Positions 1 to 8,117 of a DNA stretch of 26,966 nt are shown here, piece after piece. The DNA comes from an uncultured Pseudomonadota bacterium. GTDB taxonomy: Bacteria; Pseudomonadota; Gammaproteobacteria; Burkholderiales; SG8-39. Numbering within the stretch: position 1 is the stretch's first letter; the number at the start of each line of letters is the position of its first letter. The notes under the pieces were generated by a model. That model made no database searches, had not been told where the DNA came from, and saw only the letters and a program-made list of their open reading frames with translations. Made by a program: the position numbers and the translations under genes. Location: assembly GCA_903864555.1 (NCBI GenBank), contig CAIPGJ010000962.1:1-26966 (forward strand), written 5' to 3'.

Positions 1-84
1 CCTTCGAGGAAAGCCAGAACATGCGTCCTGCCAACAGGTGCCGACGGTGTCGGCGTTGAGACCCTGTCCCCGATCAATTCAGGT

Positions 85-129
85 GGGGGAGTTTGAGGTG
101 GCCATAAGCGGGGGAATTTGGGTGGCCAT
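85..129. repeat. IS21-type terminal direct repeats (remnant of an IS end)
   Basis: Two direct repeats lie 25 bp apart (85-105 and 110-129). Each has the form GGGGGA, then TTTG, then GGTGGCCAT. Closely spaced multiple repeats at the ends are characteristic of the IS21 family, whose ends bind the transposase at several sites. No istA/istB gene is visible beside them, so only an end remains. The identification rests on repeat architecture and not on a database match. Confidence 0.45.
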
Positions 130-234
130 CAGGGCCTGCAGCACAGGCAGCTCTATCACCATCTTGCCGAATGATCGGCTGGAAATAATCAGCTGACGGT
201 CAGGCTGAACGTCTTGCTGCTTACGTTGGATTTT
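130..234 (-). pseudogene. umuC-like fragment (Y-family DNA polymerase V subunit), cut by an IS end
   Basis: On the minus strand a frame open from just inside a TAA at 235-237 encodes about 35 residues containing SRSFGKMV followed by ELPVLQAL. The SRSFG motif preceded by a polar stretch resembles the region of UmuC/ImpB/MucB proteins C-terminal to the polymerase core. The similarity stops exactly where the IS21-type repeats begin (about 130), as expected if the element replaced the rest of the gene. Only a short piece is present and it has an upstream stop, so it cannot be functional. The family assignment is from memory of the motif and is moderate at best. Confidence 0.35.
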
Positions 235-354
235 TTACATCACCACACCAATCTATGTCCGCAGTCTGGGCACATGAGCCCGCCAATCTATTGAGGGCTA
301 AAGGAGAGGTAAATTAAACATACCGGCGGTACTAGGTTACGGGGTCAAGACCAG

Positions 355-925
355 CTAGCAACGAGGTTGGCTCCCCGGGCAGCTCGGAAGAGCAACTCCA
401 CGCGGGAAATGCGTGCTGCATAGGAGGCGAATGTTTGCAGCGGTGGCTTCCCGCTGCGCTTCCATCGCTCTTTGATGTATCAATGCAGTTGCTCCGGCAC
501 TTCCAAGACATCCTGCATTGCGTCGAAACGTGACTGTGTCCTCGTAAGCCCGGAAACCATTGAATCTGCAAATGCAAATGCTGCATCCAAGCGCTTGCAC
601 CGCTTCCAATTAATGCCAATTTGCTTCATTGCCTTCTCGATCGCGGACAAGTCGGTGTTCTCAACCTGCATACGCCTTCAAGAGCATGAAGCCGCTCAAC
701 CTCAAAGAAGGCAACGTTCTGCCATCTATGAAACGCTTTGGTTTTGCGCGATACCTCGGCAATTGCACCCTCCTTGCCATTGGGAACAATCTGCCGCATT
801 CCCGTCATAGGAATCTGTCCATTCATTGTTACCGGGTTGCCCAAGAGGTTTTGGATGCAAAGTTCGACCTGAAAGTAGCAAAGTCCGCCGTGAAGTTCTG
901 GCGTCTTGGCGGCAATGATGCGCAC
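355..925 (-). pseudogene. Frameshifted gene of unknown function
   Basis: Three consecutive minus-strand frames look coding and connect head to tail. A GTG-started frame (925 to about 672) begins with residues RIIAAKTPELHGG and ends with a segment FFEVERLHALEG. A second frame (671-480) starts MQVENTDLSAIEKAMKQIG. A third (about 470-355) contains HQRAMEAQREATAANIRLL. The junction near 671 fits a one- or two-base indel. The junction near 475 coincides with a short CAT-TGATA-CAT duplication. A purine-rich stretch lies just before the GTG. I do not recognise the family. Plus-strand frames over the same span are antisense shadows. It could also be two overlapping short genes, so confidence is limited. 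Confidence 0.35.
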
Positions 926-1478
926 CTCTTTTGCCCTCTTTCCCTCTCGAGGCTTCTTGTATAGATAGCAAGCGTTTCAAAATACAAAAATGGTGTGACC
1001 GCTGGATAGAAAAAGTTGCCGAACCAGACGGTCTCATCAGTGCTGAGCGCTTATAAAAACGATTTATAAAAAAGGGTAATTATTCCCAAAGTTACCTCTC
1101 CTGAGTATTGCGTTAAACATAACCATCTGCTATAGCAGCTCCGAGCATGCGGCTGACATTGCCATCCCGGCCGACCGAATTGCAGCGGTTGCTGCCAGTC
1201 GTGTCCCGCAGTAACTTCTGAGCTTTAACCCAGAACCAGTCACTCGAACACAGGAGGCCCAAGCCTCTAAGCTAACCGGTTTCAGTTGAACAACGGGCAA
1301 TGGCGAAGTTCAGGTTCCCAATGGAGAGATTAAGGCTTGCTGCGCCTGTCACTGCCCAAGTAAAAGAGTCATTGCGAAAAATCTCTGTCAACTAGGTATG
1401 TGTATTCATTCAGCTCGCGGCAGCATAATTTTTGTGGTATAAAAATAATTAATTAAAAGAAATAATAGAATTAAAGTG
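926..1478. other. Intergenic stretch, no gene recognised
   Basis: No convincing coding frame was seen. The stretch is AT-rich at both ends and contains one copy of a dispersed palindromic repeat (around 1170-1205, listed separately). It also has a 10-base GGAGAGGTAA in inverted orientation (1095-1104) that matches 305-314 on the other side of the degenerate gene 355-925. This inverted pair might mark an old mobile-element boundary, but it is short. Confidence 0.4.
1170..1205. repeat. Dispersed intergenic repeat, copy C (partial, inverted)
   Basis: The 14-mer TGCAGCGGTTGCTG at 1181-1194 is the exact reverse complement of the core of the repeat at 17201-17267, with weaker similarity on both sides (GACTGG and AATTCGG in the complement). 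It is a partial member of the same family as the copies at 14871 and 17201. Confidence 0.45.
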
Positions 1479-2252
1479 TTATTTTTGATTGAATTTAACG
1501 ATGAAAGCGATCTCGCGATTGAGCGCACTGGCCAATACGGTGAATTCTTGCATCAGCTTCAAAGAATAAAAACACGAGTCTGCACGCAAAGGCTAAGGCG
1601 CGGACACCGAGCTGGTGGCCAGCGACAAGGCACGCTCGTAGTTGTACGCGCTATCGGCAGCCAAGTGCTGCACGCCCGGACGCAGAGTCAGCTAAAGACA
1701 ACAGCCCAGGTTTCCCAGATAAACGACAAGCGTGCAGTAACCGTCGATGCCGGCGAATTTGCATCCAAACAGCCCTTTTTGGATGCCGCCCTTATTCATC
1801 GCAAAGGTTTAGAGATCGACTGGGGTGTAGCCGCAAGCCAGGGCGTCAAAGTCGCTGGGCTGTTCGTAGATGCGACTGCTCAGCAGCGCCTGGTTCATTT
1901 GAGGCACCAACTCAAACCAAGATGGCGCATGCGCATCCATGCGTTGGCTCAGCGTCGGACCCGAGGGAACGCTAACCAGGCCCAGCGCACGCTTAAAAAA
2001 TGCGTTGTCTCGAAAGCCATCAATTGCATCAAAGTCGCTCTTGCCCAATCACAGCAGCGCGGGGTGACTTTTGAGGATCGCGCAGTTATCAATGCCCGAC
2101 CGCAGCAGGAACTTCGGGTCGATCAGCGCATTGACGTTCACGCGTCTGAGGTACTTGCCAATGAACGCCAGTCCAGCATGCGAGCTGATGTCGTAGAGCG
2201 GTTTTTTGATCAAAAAGTCGATCATGTTGCAGTTCACCTTCTGGGTGAGCAA
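1479..2252 (-). pseudogene. IS1380-family transposase, truncated and inactivated
   Basis: Read on the minus strand, the sequence gives the N-terminal half of an IS1380-type DDE transposase. Conserved stretches include IDFLIKKPLYDISSHAGLAF, then GKSDFDAIDGFRD, then LSQRMDAHAPSW, then AGIDGYCTLVVYLG, then LTLRPGVQH. At least three in-frame stops interrupt it: TGA at 2049-2051, TAA near 1806 and TAG near 1706. A further frameshift near 1595 precedes the continuation ALNREIAFIVKFN, which ends at a TAA at 1479-1481. Family members are roughly 430-470 residues; only about the first 255 are left, so the C-terminal half is missing. No terminal inverted repeats could be recognised. The decay indicates an old insertion. 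Confidence 0.85.
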
Positions 2253-2367
2253 TTAATGCGAGCTAAGTTGTTGATTTCAAAAGGAAAGCAACATATTGCG
2301 ACTTTCAGATCACGGATTCAGATTAATAAAAATGTCCGTCGTTGGACAGCCGGTTACCGGGTGATTT

Positions 2368-4242
2368 ATGAATAAAAATGTCTATCGTGCATCGCTACGC
2401 GATACACGCTTCTTGATGTGGGACGTGCTTGGCCTCGAGTCGCACCCGATTATGGCTGGCACGGGTCGCACGCTTGTAGATGCTGTGCTTGATCGTGCAC
2501 GAGATTTCTCATATGAAACCCTGGGGCCCTTGTATCAGTTATCTGATCGGCAGGGCTGTGTATTGGATGGGGGGCGGGTGCGACTGCCCGAGGGGTTTGA
2601 TGTCGCATGGGCGCAATTCCGGAATGAATGCTGGACTCGGATTGGGATACCCGAGCACGATGGCGGACTGGGACTGCCCTATGTTGCGTCAGTGGCGGTT
2701 CAGGAGTTGTTTTACGGTGCCAACCCGGCATTTATAACTCTTTCTGGGTTTGCGCTGCCCCTTTATTTCTTGATTCAGCGGTACGGAAGTCCTGCGCTAA
2801 ACGAGAGATTTTCCGAGCCTCTCCTCGATAACCGATTCACGGCCTGTCTATGCATGACAGAGCCTCAGGCGGGGTCCGATGTTGGTGCTGTGGCTACCCG
2901 CGCCCATCTGCTTGGTGGTGGCCGTTACCGAATCGAAGGAAGCAAGGTTTTTATTAGTGCTGGATCGCATGAGCTTTCGAACAACATCGTATACGTGGTG
3001 CTGGCTCGTGTAGTCGGTGCACCACCTGGAACGCAAGGACTTTCCTGCTTCCTGGTGCCACGCTTCGACTTAGAGAGCGGAGCTGACAATTTCGTGCGTT
3101 GTCGACGCCTTGAGGAAAAAATGGGGTTGCATGGATGTCCAACAGCAGAGATGTCGTTTGGAGAAGATGGCGACTGTATTGGCGAGTTGCTCGGCGAGGT
3201 ACCAAACCGCGGACTTCTGCAGCTACTTACCATGATGAATCATGCTCGGCTTGCCACCGGTGTATTTGCGCTGGGCATGGCTTCCAGCGCATATTTGAAT
3301 GCCGCTGAATACGCAGCACAACGCCTGCAGGGTACAGACCCGCGTCAGGTCTTCAATGCAGCGGCACCACGAGTCGCTATCATTCAACACGGCGATGTCG
3401 CCCGCATGCTGGTCGAGATGAAGACTCTTGTGGAGGGGTCGCGGGCATTGATTATTTCCGTAGCGGCCGAACTTAGCCGGGTGCAGTGGCTGCGCTCGAC
3501 CGGTGGCGAAAATTCCGATATCTCCCATGCCGAGGGACTCGTTGGCCTACTTACGCCGGTGATTAAGGCGCATGTTTCAGATGCATCTTGGCGTGTTGCC
3601 GAGCTGGCGATCCAGACGCATGGCGGTTACGGTTATGTGCGCGACTATCCTGTAGAGCAATACGCCCGCGATATCAAGATCCTCTCAATTTGGGAGGGTA
3701 CCAACCATATCCAAGCCGTGGATCTCCTGCGCGATAAGCTGGGCTTTGGCCGAGCGACCGGCGCAATCGACCTTTTGACTAGTGAGATTGATGCATTTTT
3801 GGCCTCTGACCGCAGCACTATCGGCGCGGAACTGGGGCCGGAACTGTTGCGCGCCCGCAATTGCTTTGTCAAGGTGCTCGGGGCCATACGGGAAATGGTG
3901 TCGCAAAAGCGCATGGACGTTGCACTGCTGCACGCCAACTCCGTACTGCGCATCACCGCGGAAATGGTCGTTGCTTGGCTTTTGCTACGGTCGGCCTCGA
4001 TTGCAGAGCAACTGCTTTCGCGCCCCGATTCGTCAGTAGACCGAGATTTTTACGAGGGAAAGATCCTCAGTGCTCGCTGGCTGTTTACCAATTCCCTGCC
4101 GCGCATTCATCAAATTGTGGAAGTTGTTTGCTCAGGCGAATCAAGCGCCCTCTCAATGGGCTCTGCGCTACTCGCGGATATCGACGACGCACAGGGTAGA
4201 GCGGCCCCGTTTCGCCGCCGCGCCGCAGTTTCGACACCTTAA
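2368..4242 (+). CDS. Acyl-CoA dehydrogenase, DmdC-like long form
   Basis: A 624-residue FAD-dependent acyl-CoA dehydrogenase that should oxidise an acyl-CoA thioester to the 2,3-enoyl-CoA in the cytoplasm, passing electrons to ETF. The N-terminal lead (YRASLRDTRFLMWDVLG) and the length match the roughly 600-residue subgroup that includes methylmercaptopropionyl-CoA dehydrogenase DmdC, rather than the roughly 380-residue classical enzymes. Visible motifs are CMTEPQAGSD at about 162-171 (FAD/substrate site), QTHGGYGYVRDYPVEQYARD, and IWEGTN at 441-446, with E443 as the likely catalytic base. An extra helical C-terminal domain follows. Substrate cannot be read from sequence; the DmdC name is structural similarity only. 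The ATG at 2368 lacks a clear Shine-Dalgarno but gives the expected N-terminus. It is first in an apparent operon with the next two genes (42-base gap, then overlap). Confidence 0.9.
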   Translation: MNKNVYRASLRDTRFLMWDVLGLESHPIMAGTGRTLVDAVLDRARDFSYETLGPLYQLSDRQGCVLDGGRVRLPEGFDVAWAQFRNECWTRIGIPEHDGGLGLPYVASVAVQELFYGANPAFITLSGFALPLYFLIQRYGSPALNERFSEPLLDNRFTACLCMTEPQAGSDVGAVATRAHLLGGGRYRIEGSKVFISAGSHELSNNIVYVVLARVVGAPPGTQGLSCFLVPRFDLESGADNFVRCRRLEEKMGLHGCPTAEMSFGEDGDCIGELLGEVPNRGLLQLLTMMNHARLATGVFALGMASSAYLNAAEYAAQRLQGTDPRQVFNAAAPRVAIIQHGDVARMLVEMKTLVEGSRALIISVAAELSRVQWLRSTGGENSDISHAEGLVGLLTPVIKAHVSDASWRVAELAIQTHGGYGYVRDYPVEQYARDIKILSIWEGTNHIQAVDLLRDKLGFGRATGAIDLLTSEIDAFLASDRSTIGAELGPELLRARNCFVKVLGAIREMVSQKRMDVALLHANSVLRITAEMVVAWLLLRSASIAEQLLSRPDSSVDRDFYEGKILSARWLFTNSLPRIHQIVEVVCSGESSALSMGSALLADIDDAQGRAAPFRRRAAVSTP

Positions 4243-4284
4243 ACACAAGCGGCTTGATCAAACTATTACTAATGGTAATTTACT

Positions 4285-5004
4285 ATGTTCAGGCATATCG
4301 CTGTAATTTTTATATTCCTGATGGCCCAGCTCAGCGGCATCTTTATGCCTGCACTCGCCGCGCAAAACGACGTGATGCCGACGGAGATTCCCTTTGATCC
4401 CGCAGTTCAGGCGCAAATCAAGGCCAAGCTTGGCGCAATTCCAGTCAAAGACAGAACTCTTGTGGAGGCACGGCAGTTGGTGCTTCTGGCGATATCCGCA
4501 GCCGACGAAGGCGAGAGGCGCGCGGCAAGCATAACGGAGGCGGAGGGGCTACTCGCGGAGGCGTTGGCTCGATTTACAGGCGACCCAGAGCTGATGGCGT
4601 TCGCGGGGACACTGGACTGCATGAAAGCTGGAGCCCCTGGGCTGGGTGGCATGTTGGCAATGACTTATGCGCGCCAGGGTTTCCGCAAGCTCGATGCCAC
4701 AGTGGCCAATAACCCTGTCGTGCTTGGCGCACGCCTGCAGCGCGCAATAACGTTTATGCGATCTCCCGCATTTCTCGGTAAGGGGCGGGTGGCACAGATG
4801 GATTTTGAATACCTGTTGCAAAGGGTGCCTAGCGACAAAGCATACAACAGGCTGCGCGCAATGTTGTTGTTCTATCTGGGTGAATCTCAGTCCAATAATG
4901 GTGCAGCTAAGGACGCAGCAGGCTCTTGGGTACTCGCCATCGAGCTATCTGAACCGGGCTGGTCGCAGCGCGCTGCATCCAAATTGCGCGGAAGCAGGCC
5001 ATGA
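4285..5004 (+). CDS. Exported helical-repeat (TPR-like) protein
   Basis: A 239-residue protein with a clear N-terminal signal peptide: basic FRH, a hydrophobic core (IAVIFIFLMAQLSGIFM) and a cleavage-type PALAA near residues 23-27. The mature part is alanine-rich and helical with pairs resembling tetratricopeptide units (for example around EAEGLLAEALARFTGDPELM, and DFEYLLQRVPSDKAYNRLRA followed by LFYLGESQ). It is therefore probably periplasmic or outer-membrane associated and acts as a scaffold or binding protein. No catalytic motif is seen. Its stop overlaps the start of the downstream hydrolase by 4 bases (ATGA), indicating translational coupling. It could be named only as a TPR-like protein; a role in handling a lipid or ester substrate is suggested by its neighbours, not by its sequence. 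Confidence 0.8.
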   Translation: MFRHIAVIFIFLMAQLSGIFMPALAAQNDVMPTEIPFDPAVQAQIKAKLGAIPVKDRTLVEARQLVLLAISAADEGERRAASITEAEGLLAEALARFTGDPELMAFAGTLDCMKAGAPGLGGMLAMTYARQGFRKLDATVANNPVVLGARLQRAITFMRSPAFLGKGRVAQMDFEYLLQRVPSDKAYNRLRAMLLFYLGESQSNNGAAKDAAGSWVLAIELSEPGWSQRAASKLRGSRP

Positions 5005-5897
5005 GCGAACCCATTTCATTCGAGCGTTTAGTAGCCGCCAAGAAAGAAGCTCGACCTCAAAAGCGATTGTGGCTGTCAACCGGAACACCGGGTATTGATC
5101 TCGCATATGAGATCCACATGCCAAAGCAGCCCTTCAAGGATCTCCTTGTTTTTTACCACGGTGGTGGCGCGCATGGACGTGCGGGCTACGACTGCATGGC
5201 CCGAGCGCTCAGTGACGCAGCCCCCGTCGCAGTCTGTCTGCCAGACGTGCGTGGACATGGTTCGTCCAGCGGCCCCCGTGGCCATGCTTTTCCATCAAAA
5301 GTGGTCTGGGACGATGTAGATCTGATGGTGGCCGCGATGCGGCGTTTATATCCCGGCGTTCGCATTCATCTAGGTGGACACTCCAGCGGATCCGGGATGC
5401 TTTTGAATCATCTAACTCGCCGTCAACCCCGTGAGACCGCTGATAGCCTCATATTACTAGCCCCCGAATTCGGTTGGCGCGCAGGTCTCTACCAATGTGA
5501 CAACAGTTTCGGCTCCTTTACGAGGGTAAGGCGCTGGCCCTTTTTGCTAGCCGCCTGCACCGGAGGCTTGCTCGGTAGCAGCCTGCCGGCTGTGTACTTT
5601 CAGCTCCCCGAAGATGCCAAAAAGTTCGGCTGCTTGCCTGCCTATTCGGTAGGTATGGCGAACGCGGTTACTCCCGCCGCCCCCGCCTGGCAATTGCGAC
5701 AACTTGCCTTGCCTACGCACATCGCCGTCGCCAACGATGACCAGCTCATAAACGCCAACCGACTCGCGGCCTTTATTGAGTGCAACGGTGGGAACAACGT
5801 ACACGTCGCCCGACTAAACGACGTTGACCATCTCGGGGTCATTCTTGATTCCGTTCCATTTTTAAGTAAAGCACTTGGCTATCTGCCTTCGCATTAG
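5001..5897 (+). CDS. Alpha/beta hydrolase (serine hydrolase, monoglyceride-lipase-like)
   Basis: A 298-residue alpha/beta-hydrolase-fold enzyme. An oxyanion-type FYHGGGAHG follows strand 3, and PDVRGHGSSSGPRGH is typical of the S33/monoglyceride-lipase group. The nucleophile elbow is GHSSG with S128. The likely acid is D246 or D247 (NDDQL) and the histidine is H277 (DVDHLG), so the triad is complete. No signal peptide is visible, so it is probably cytoplasmic. It overlaps the preceding gene by 4 bases and ends just before a terminator-like hairpin, making it the last gene of the 2368-5897 operon. It probably cleaves a carboxylic ester, perhaps feeding an acyl group toward the acyl-CoA dehydrogenase; the specific substrate is unknown. 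Confidence 0.88.
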   Translation: MSEPISFERLVAAKKEARPQKRLWLSTGTPGIDLAYEIHMPKQPFKDLLVFYHGGGAHGRAGYDCMARALSDAAPVAVCLPDVRGHGSSSGPRGHAFPSKVVWDDVDLMVAAMRRLYPGVRIHLGGHSSGSGMLLNHLTRRQPRETADSLILLAPEFGWRAGLYQCDNSFGSFTRVRRWPFLLAACTGGLLGSSLPAVYFQLPEDAKKFGCLPAYSVGMANAVTPAAPAWQLRQLALPTHIAVANDDQLINANRLAAFIECNGGNNVHVARLNDVDHLGVILDSVPFLSKALGYLPSH

Positions 5898-5901
5898 GAA
5901 G

Positions 5902-5935
5902 CAAAATGACAATTCATTTTGGTAACGTTTTTTTT
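5902..5935 (+). terminator. Terminator-like hairpin after the hydrolase operon
   Basis: A perfect 8-bp stem CAAAATGA / TCATTTTG (5902-5909 and 5914-5921) with a 4-base loop starts 5 bases after the TAG of the hydrolase gene. A run of eight T follows at about 5928-5935. The stem is AT-rich and the T-run starts six bases after it, so it may be weak. Confidence 0.5.
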
Positions 5936-5941
5936 GCTGTC

Positions 5942-6210
5942 TGGCATTCCCCCAAAACTGTAGACACTTTTCATAGCGCAGTTTGACGCTGCCGCTCGAA
6001 CTCATGGGGGCTGAGTTGATTGAGGTGCTTGTGGCGTCGATTGCGATTGTCGTTAGAAGCATTTCTGTGTCGCAAAAAGAATCATTACCGTGCAAACAGC
6101 ACTACTCTTGCTTGAAAAACTAAATATCTCGATCAGCTCAGCCCCCATGAGTTCGAGCGCCAGCATCAAACTGAACTGTGAAAAGTGTCTAGTGGTTTGG
6201 GGGAATGCCA
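5942..6210. mobile_element. Two facing right-end remnants of an IS3-family element
   Basis: The segment begins TGGCATTCCCCC and ends GGGGGAATGCCA. Bases 5942-6015 are, as far as I can check by eye, identical to the reverse complement of the right end (25801-25874) of the complete IS3 element in this window, and weaker similarity continues to about 6052. Bases about 6125-6210 are a second, more diverged copy of the same right end in the opposite orientation. The piece is thus a 269-bp inverted-repeat structure made of the last transposase codons plus the right terminal repeat on both sides, with about 70 unrelated bases in the middle. It encodes no transposase. No target duplication is evident. 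Confidence 0.75.
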
Positions 6211-6258
6211 CGACAAGTTCACTGGTGATTTTCAATTAACTGGACCGGGAAGAAAAAA

Positions 6259-7287
6259 TTACGAGGTGTATCGCAGAAAGAAATCCGCGATCATATTTCG
6301 ACACTGTAATGCCTGTGGTAATTTCTCAAGAAAAGGAAAGTTGTGGGGCATACCTTCCCAAAGATCCAGTGACACAAGTACCTTACTTCCCCTTGCAACA
6401 TCCACTGCCGCCAAGGTGTCATGCAATAGCACCTCGGTGCTGGATGCATGAAAGCTAATCGGCGGAAGACCTGTCCATTCTCCATGAATTGGGGAAATCA
6501 ATGGATCAGCTGGGTCAGCCCCGTTGAAATAGTGGGTTGCGACCCAGTCCCAAATGGCTTCGTCAGTCATAGCATCTTGTTTGCTACCTTGGGCTGATTG
6601 CTTTCCAATCTGTGTTAGGTCAGTTGGGGCAGACAGCAATACGGCAGCCCTTGGAAGCCGCAACCCACGATCGCGCATTTCCATCATGGTTCCAAGAGAT
6701 ATGTTAGCTCCGGCTGAATGTCCAATCACGAATACATCCGAGTATCCGTGCTCCATATCCGAAATGCCAGAAAGTACTTTTTCACAATCCTGTATTGCTG
6801 CCGGGAACGGGTGTTCTGGTGCTAATCGATATGGCACTAGAACTACCGGGAGGCTTGTAATGTCCGACAAATGCTTGCAAAACTTTCGGTCTGTTTGTTC
6901 GGCGCGTACGCAGAAAGCACCGCCATGAAGAAAAACGATAACTGCCTTAGATCTTGGTGAATGATGTTGTATCAACTCAACCTGAACTCCACCTACTGAC
7001 ATTGACTCAATAATTGTTCTTGGTTGCCCGAATGAGCCGATGCGATCGAGCAACTTAAATCTTCTTCGTACTATTTTGGCGTTAGCCTGTCGCTTCCAAA
7101 GTGGCTTGATGTAGCGCTTTAATACCAGTTCTACGAGCCAGAGATATGGGCTCGGATGAGTGGGCTCGCTATTGAAGGAACTGCGCAAATCCTTCAACAA
7201 ATAAGTAGTCTCTTTCTGCAACTGTGTGCACTGGGCCAGTCGATGAAATGCAACCAATAAGCCTTTGGGCTCGCCATCTCGCTTCAT
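6259..7287 (-). CDS. Alpha/beta hydrolase, hormone-sensitive-lipase (type IV) esterase family
   Basis: A 342-residue serine esterase/lipase. HGGAF at 121-125 supplies the oxyanion hole typical of the HSL family, followed by VPYRLAPEHPFPAA, a hallmark of the same family. The nucleophile is S191 in GHSAGAN. E285 (STEVLLHD) sits at the usual acid position and H315 (MPHNFPF) is the catalytic histidine. No export signal is seen, and the N-terminal 80 residues are a helical cap region. It reads away from the 2368-5897 operon and ends 48 bases from the IS3 remnant, so it is a separate transcription unit. Substrates of the family are short- to medium-chain esters; nothing here fixes the specificity. 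Confidence 0.9.
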   Translation of the reverse strand: MKRDGEPKGLLVAFHRLAQCTQLQKETTYLLKDLRSSFNSEPTHPSPYLWLVELVLKRYIKPLWKRQANAKIVRRRFKLLDRIGSFGQPRTIIESMSVGGVQVELIQHHSPRSKAVIVFLHGGAFCVRAEQTDRKFCKHLSDITSLPVVLVPYRLAPEHPFPAAIQDCEKVLSGISDMEHGYSDVFVIGHSAGANISLGTMMEMRDRGLRLPRAAVLLSAPTDLTQIGKQSAQGSKQDAMTDEAIWDWVATHYFNGADPADPLISPIHGEWTGLPPISFHASSTEVLLHDTLAAVDVARGSKVLVSLDLWEGMPHNFPFLEKLPQALQCRNMIADFFLRYTS

Positions 7288-7387
7288 GTTTTCAGCATCC
7301 TAAGCACAAATCCAAAATGCACGTGATCGAAAATCAACTACGATGTATCGCATTGATGCCGTGCGATGAAACGCAAAATTCATTCAG

Positions 7388-7582
7388 TTAAGTTATCCCG
7401 TGGTCATAGGGAGCTTTGTCAATGGTTCGATCTTTAACAACCAATTGCAGAGCAGGGAAGCCATTGTCAATTAGGTTCACAGATGTGTCCTCAAGTGAGA
7501 GAATGGTTTCATGGTGCGGTGTATCTGATGCACTCCCTGCAATGATGAGCTGGAAGCTGGTTTGAAAATTCTTGTCGGGCAT
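7388..7582 (-). CDS. Short hypothetical protein
   Basis: A minus-strand frame from ATG at 7582 (MPDKNFQTSFQLIIAGSASD) runs 64 residues to a stop at 7388; a TTG at 7609 would extend it by nine residues. Composition is protein-like (ILSLEDTSVNLIDNGFPALQLVV) but there is no Shine-Dalgarno and no family I recognise. It may be a real small gene or a remnant. It is oriented with the esterase but lies about 100 bases upstream of it. Confidence 0.3.
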   Translation of the reverse strand: MPDKNFQTSFQLIIAGSASDTPHHETILSLEDTSVNLIDNGFPALQLVVKDRTIDKAPYDHGIT

Positions 7583-7689
7583 AGATCTATTTTCTGGTCG
7601 CGGCCGCAATTCGACACATGTAGGAATTTAGTCTGTTCTATTTCACTACCTTTTCACTCGAAGTCAAGGTCCAGAAAACAGATGTATCT

Positions 7690-7920
7690 TCATTGAGCGG
7701 GTGTTGTTCCCCTATTGGGGGCCCATCGACCTCGTACTTCTGCCCTGTAAATCTTATCTCTCATTAGAGACTCGCTAAATTCAAACATTTTTGCGAGCTG
7801 CTTTTGCTGGGCCCACCCTTCACGCCATATTTTTGCAAGCTGCAGGCCTTCAGCAGGGGTCAATGTCGGTTTTCTGTCCCAGGTTTGCCCTCTAGCACTT
7901 GCTGCGAGTTGGCCAGCCAT
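7690..7920 (-). CDS. Small protein with a possible helix-turn-helix segment
   Basis: A 76-residue minus-strand frame. The middle (EGLQLAKIWREGWAQQKQLA then KMFEFSESLMRDKIYRAEV) has the spacing of a recombinase- or resolvase-type helix-turn-helix, where an acidic/hydrophobic helix is followed by a recognition-like helix. The start ATG at 7920 has no convincing ribosome site, and an overlapping frame (7860-8117) also looks partly coding, so a frameshifted remnant is possible. Function is not assignable. Confidence 0.3.
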   Translation of the reverse strand: MAGQLAASARGQTWDRKPTLTPAEGLQLAKIWREGWAQQKQLAKMFEFSESLMRDKIYRAEVRGRWAPNRGTTPAQ

Positions 7921-8044
7921 GCATCGTTCTCAGATGAGCTCGCGTTCGAACTCTGCAAACTGAATCGCCCATAGTTTGAACCGCCCCCCTGAAGCCACCC
8001 TTTGCCAATATTTTGAATGCCGTCAGTTTTGATGGTCTGTAAAA

Positions 8045-8094
8045 GGCTGGGAGCAGTCTGTCGGGATTTGGCAGGTCGAAGGCTGCTCCCAACC
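8045..8094 (-). terminator. Inverted repeat / terminator candidate downstream of the 356-aa gene
   Basis: The arms GGCTGGGAGCAG (8045-8056) and CTGCTCCCAACC (8083-8094) pair over 11 of 12 positions with a 26-base loop. In the minus direction the structure lies just after the stop of the 8118-9188 gene and is followed by TTTT, as expected for a terminator, although the loop is long. It may instead be a member of the local palindromic-repeat population. Confidence 0.4.
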
Positions 8095-8117
8095 CATACC
8101 AGACCTTTCCCATACAT

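Noticed and set aside
472..964. Two overlapping plus-strand frames (472-810 and 629-964).
   Set aside because: Low-complexity, cysteine- and serine-rich products without ribosome sites; the minus strand over the same span is more protein-like.
305..1104. Inverted GGAGAGGTAA pair as terminal repeats of an element around the degenerate gene.
   Set aside because: Only 10 bases match and no target duplication or transposase is associated.
1476..2375. A 299-codon open frame on the plus strand.
   Set aside because: It is the antisense of the decayed IS1380 transposase; the minus strand carries recognisable transposase motifs, while the plus-strand product has none.
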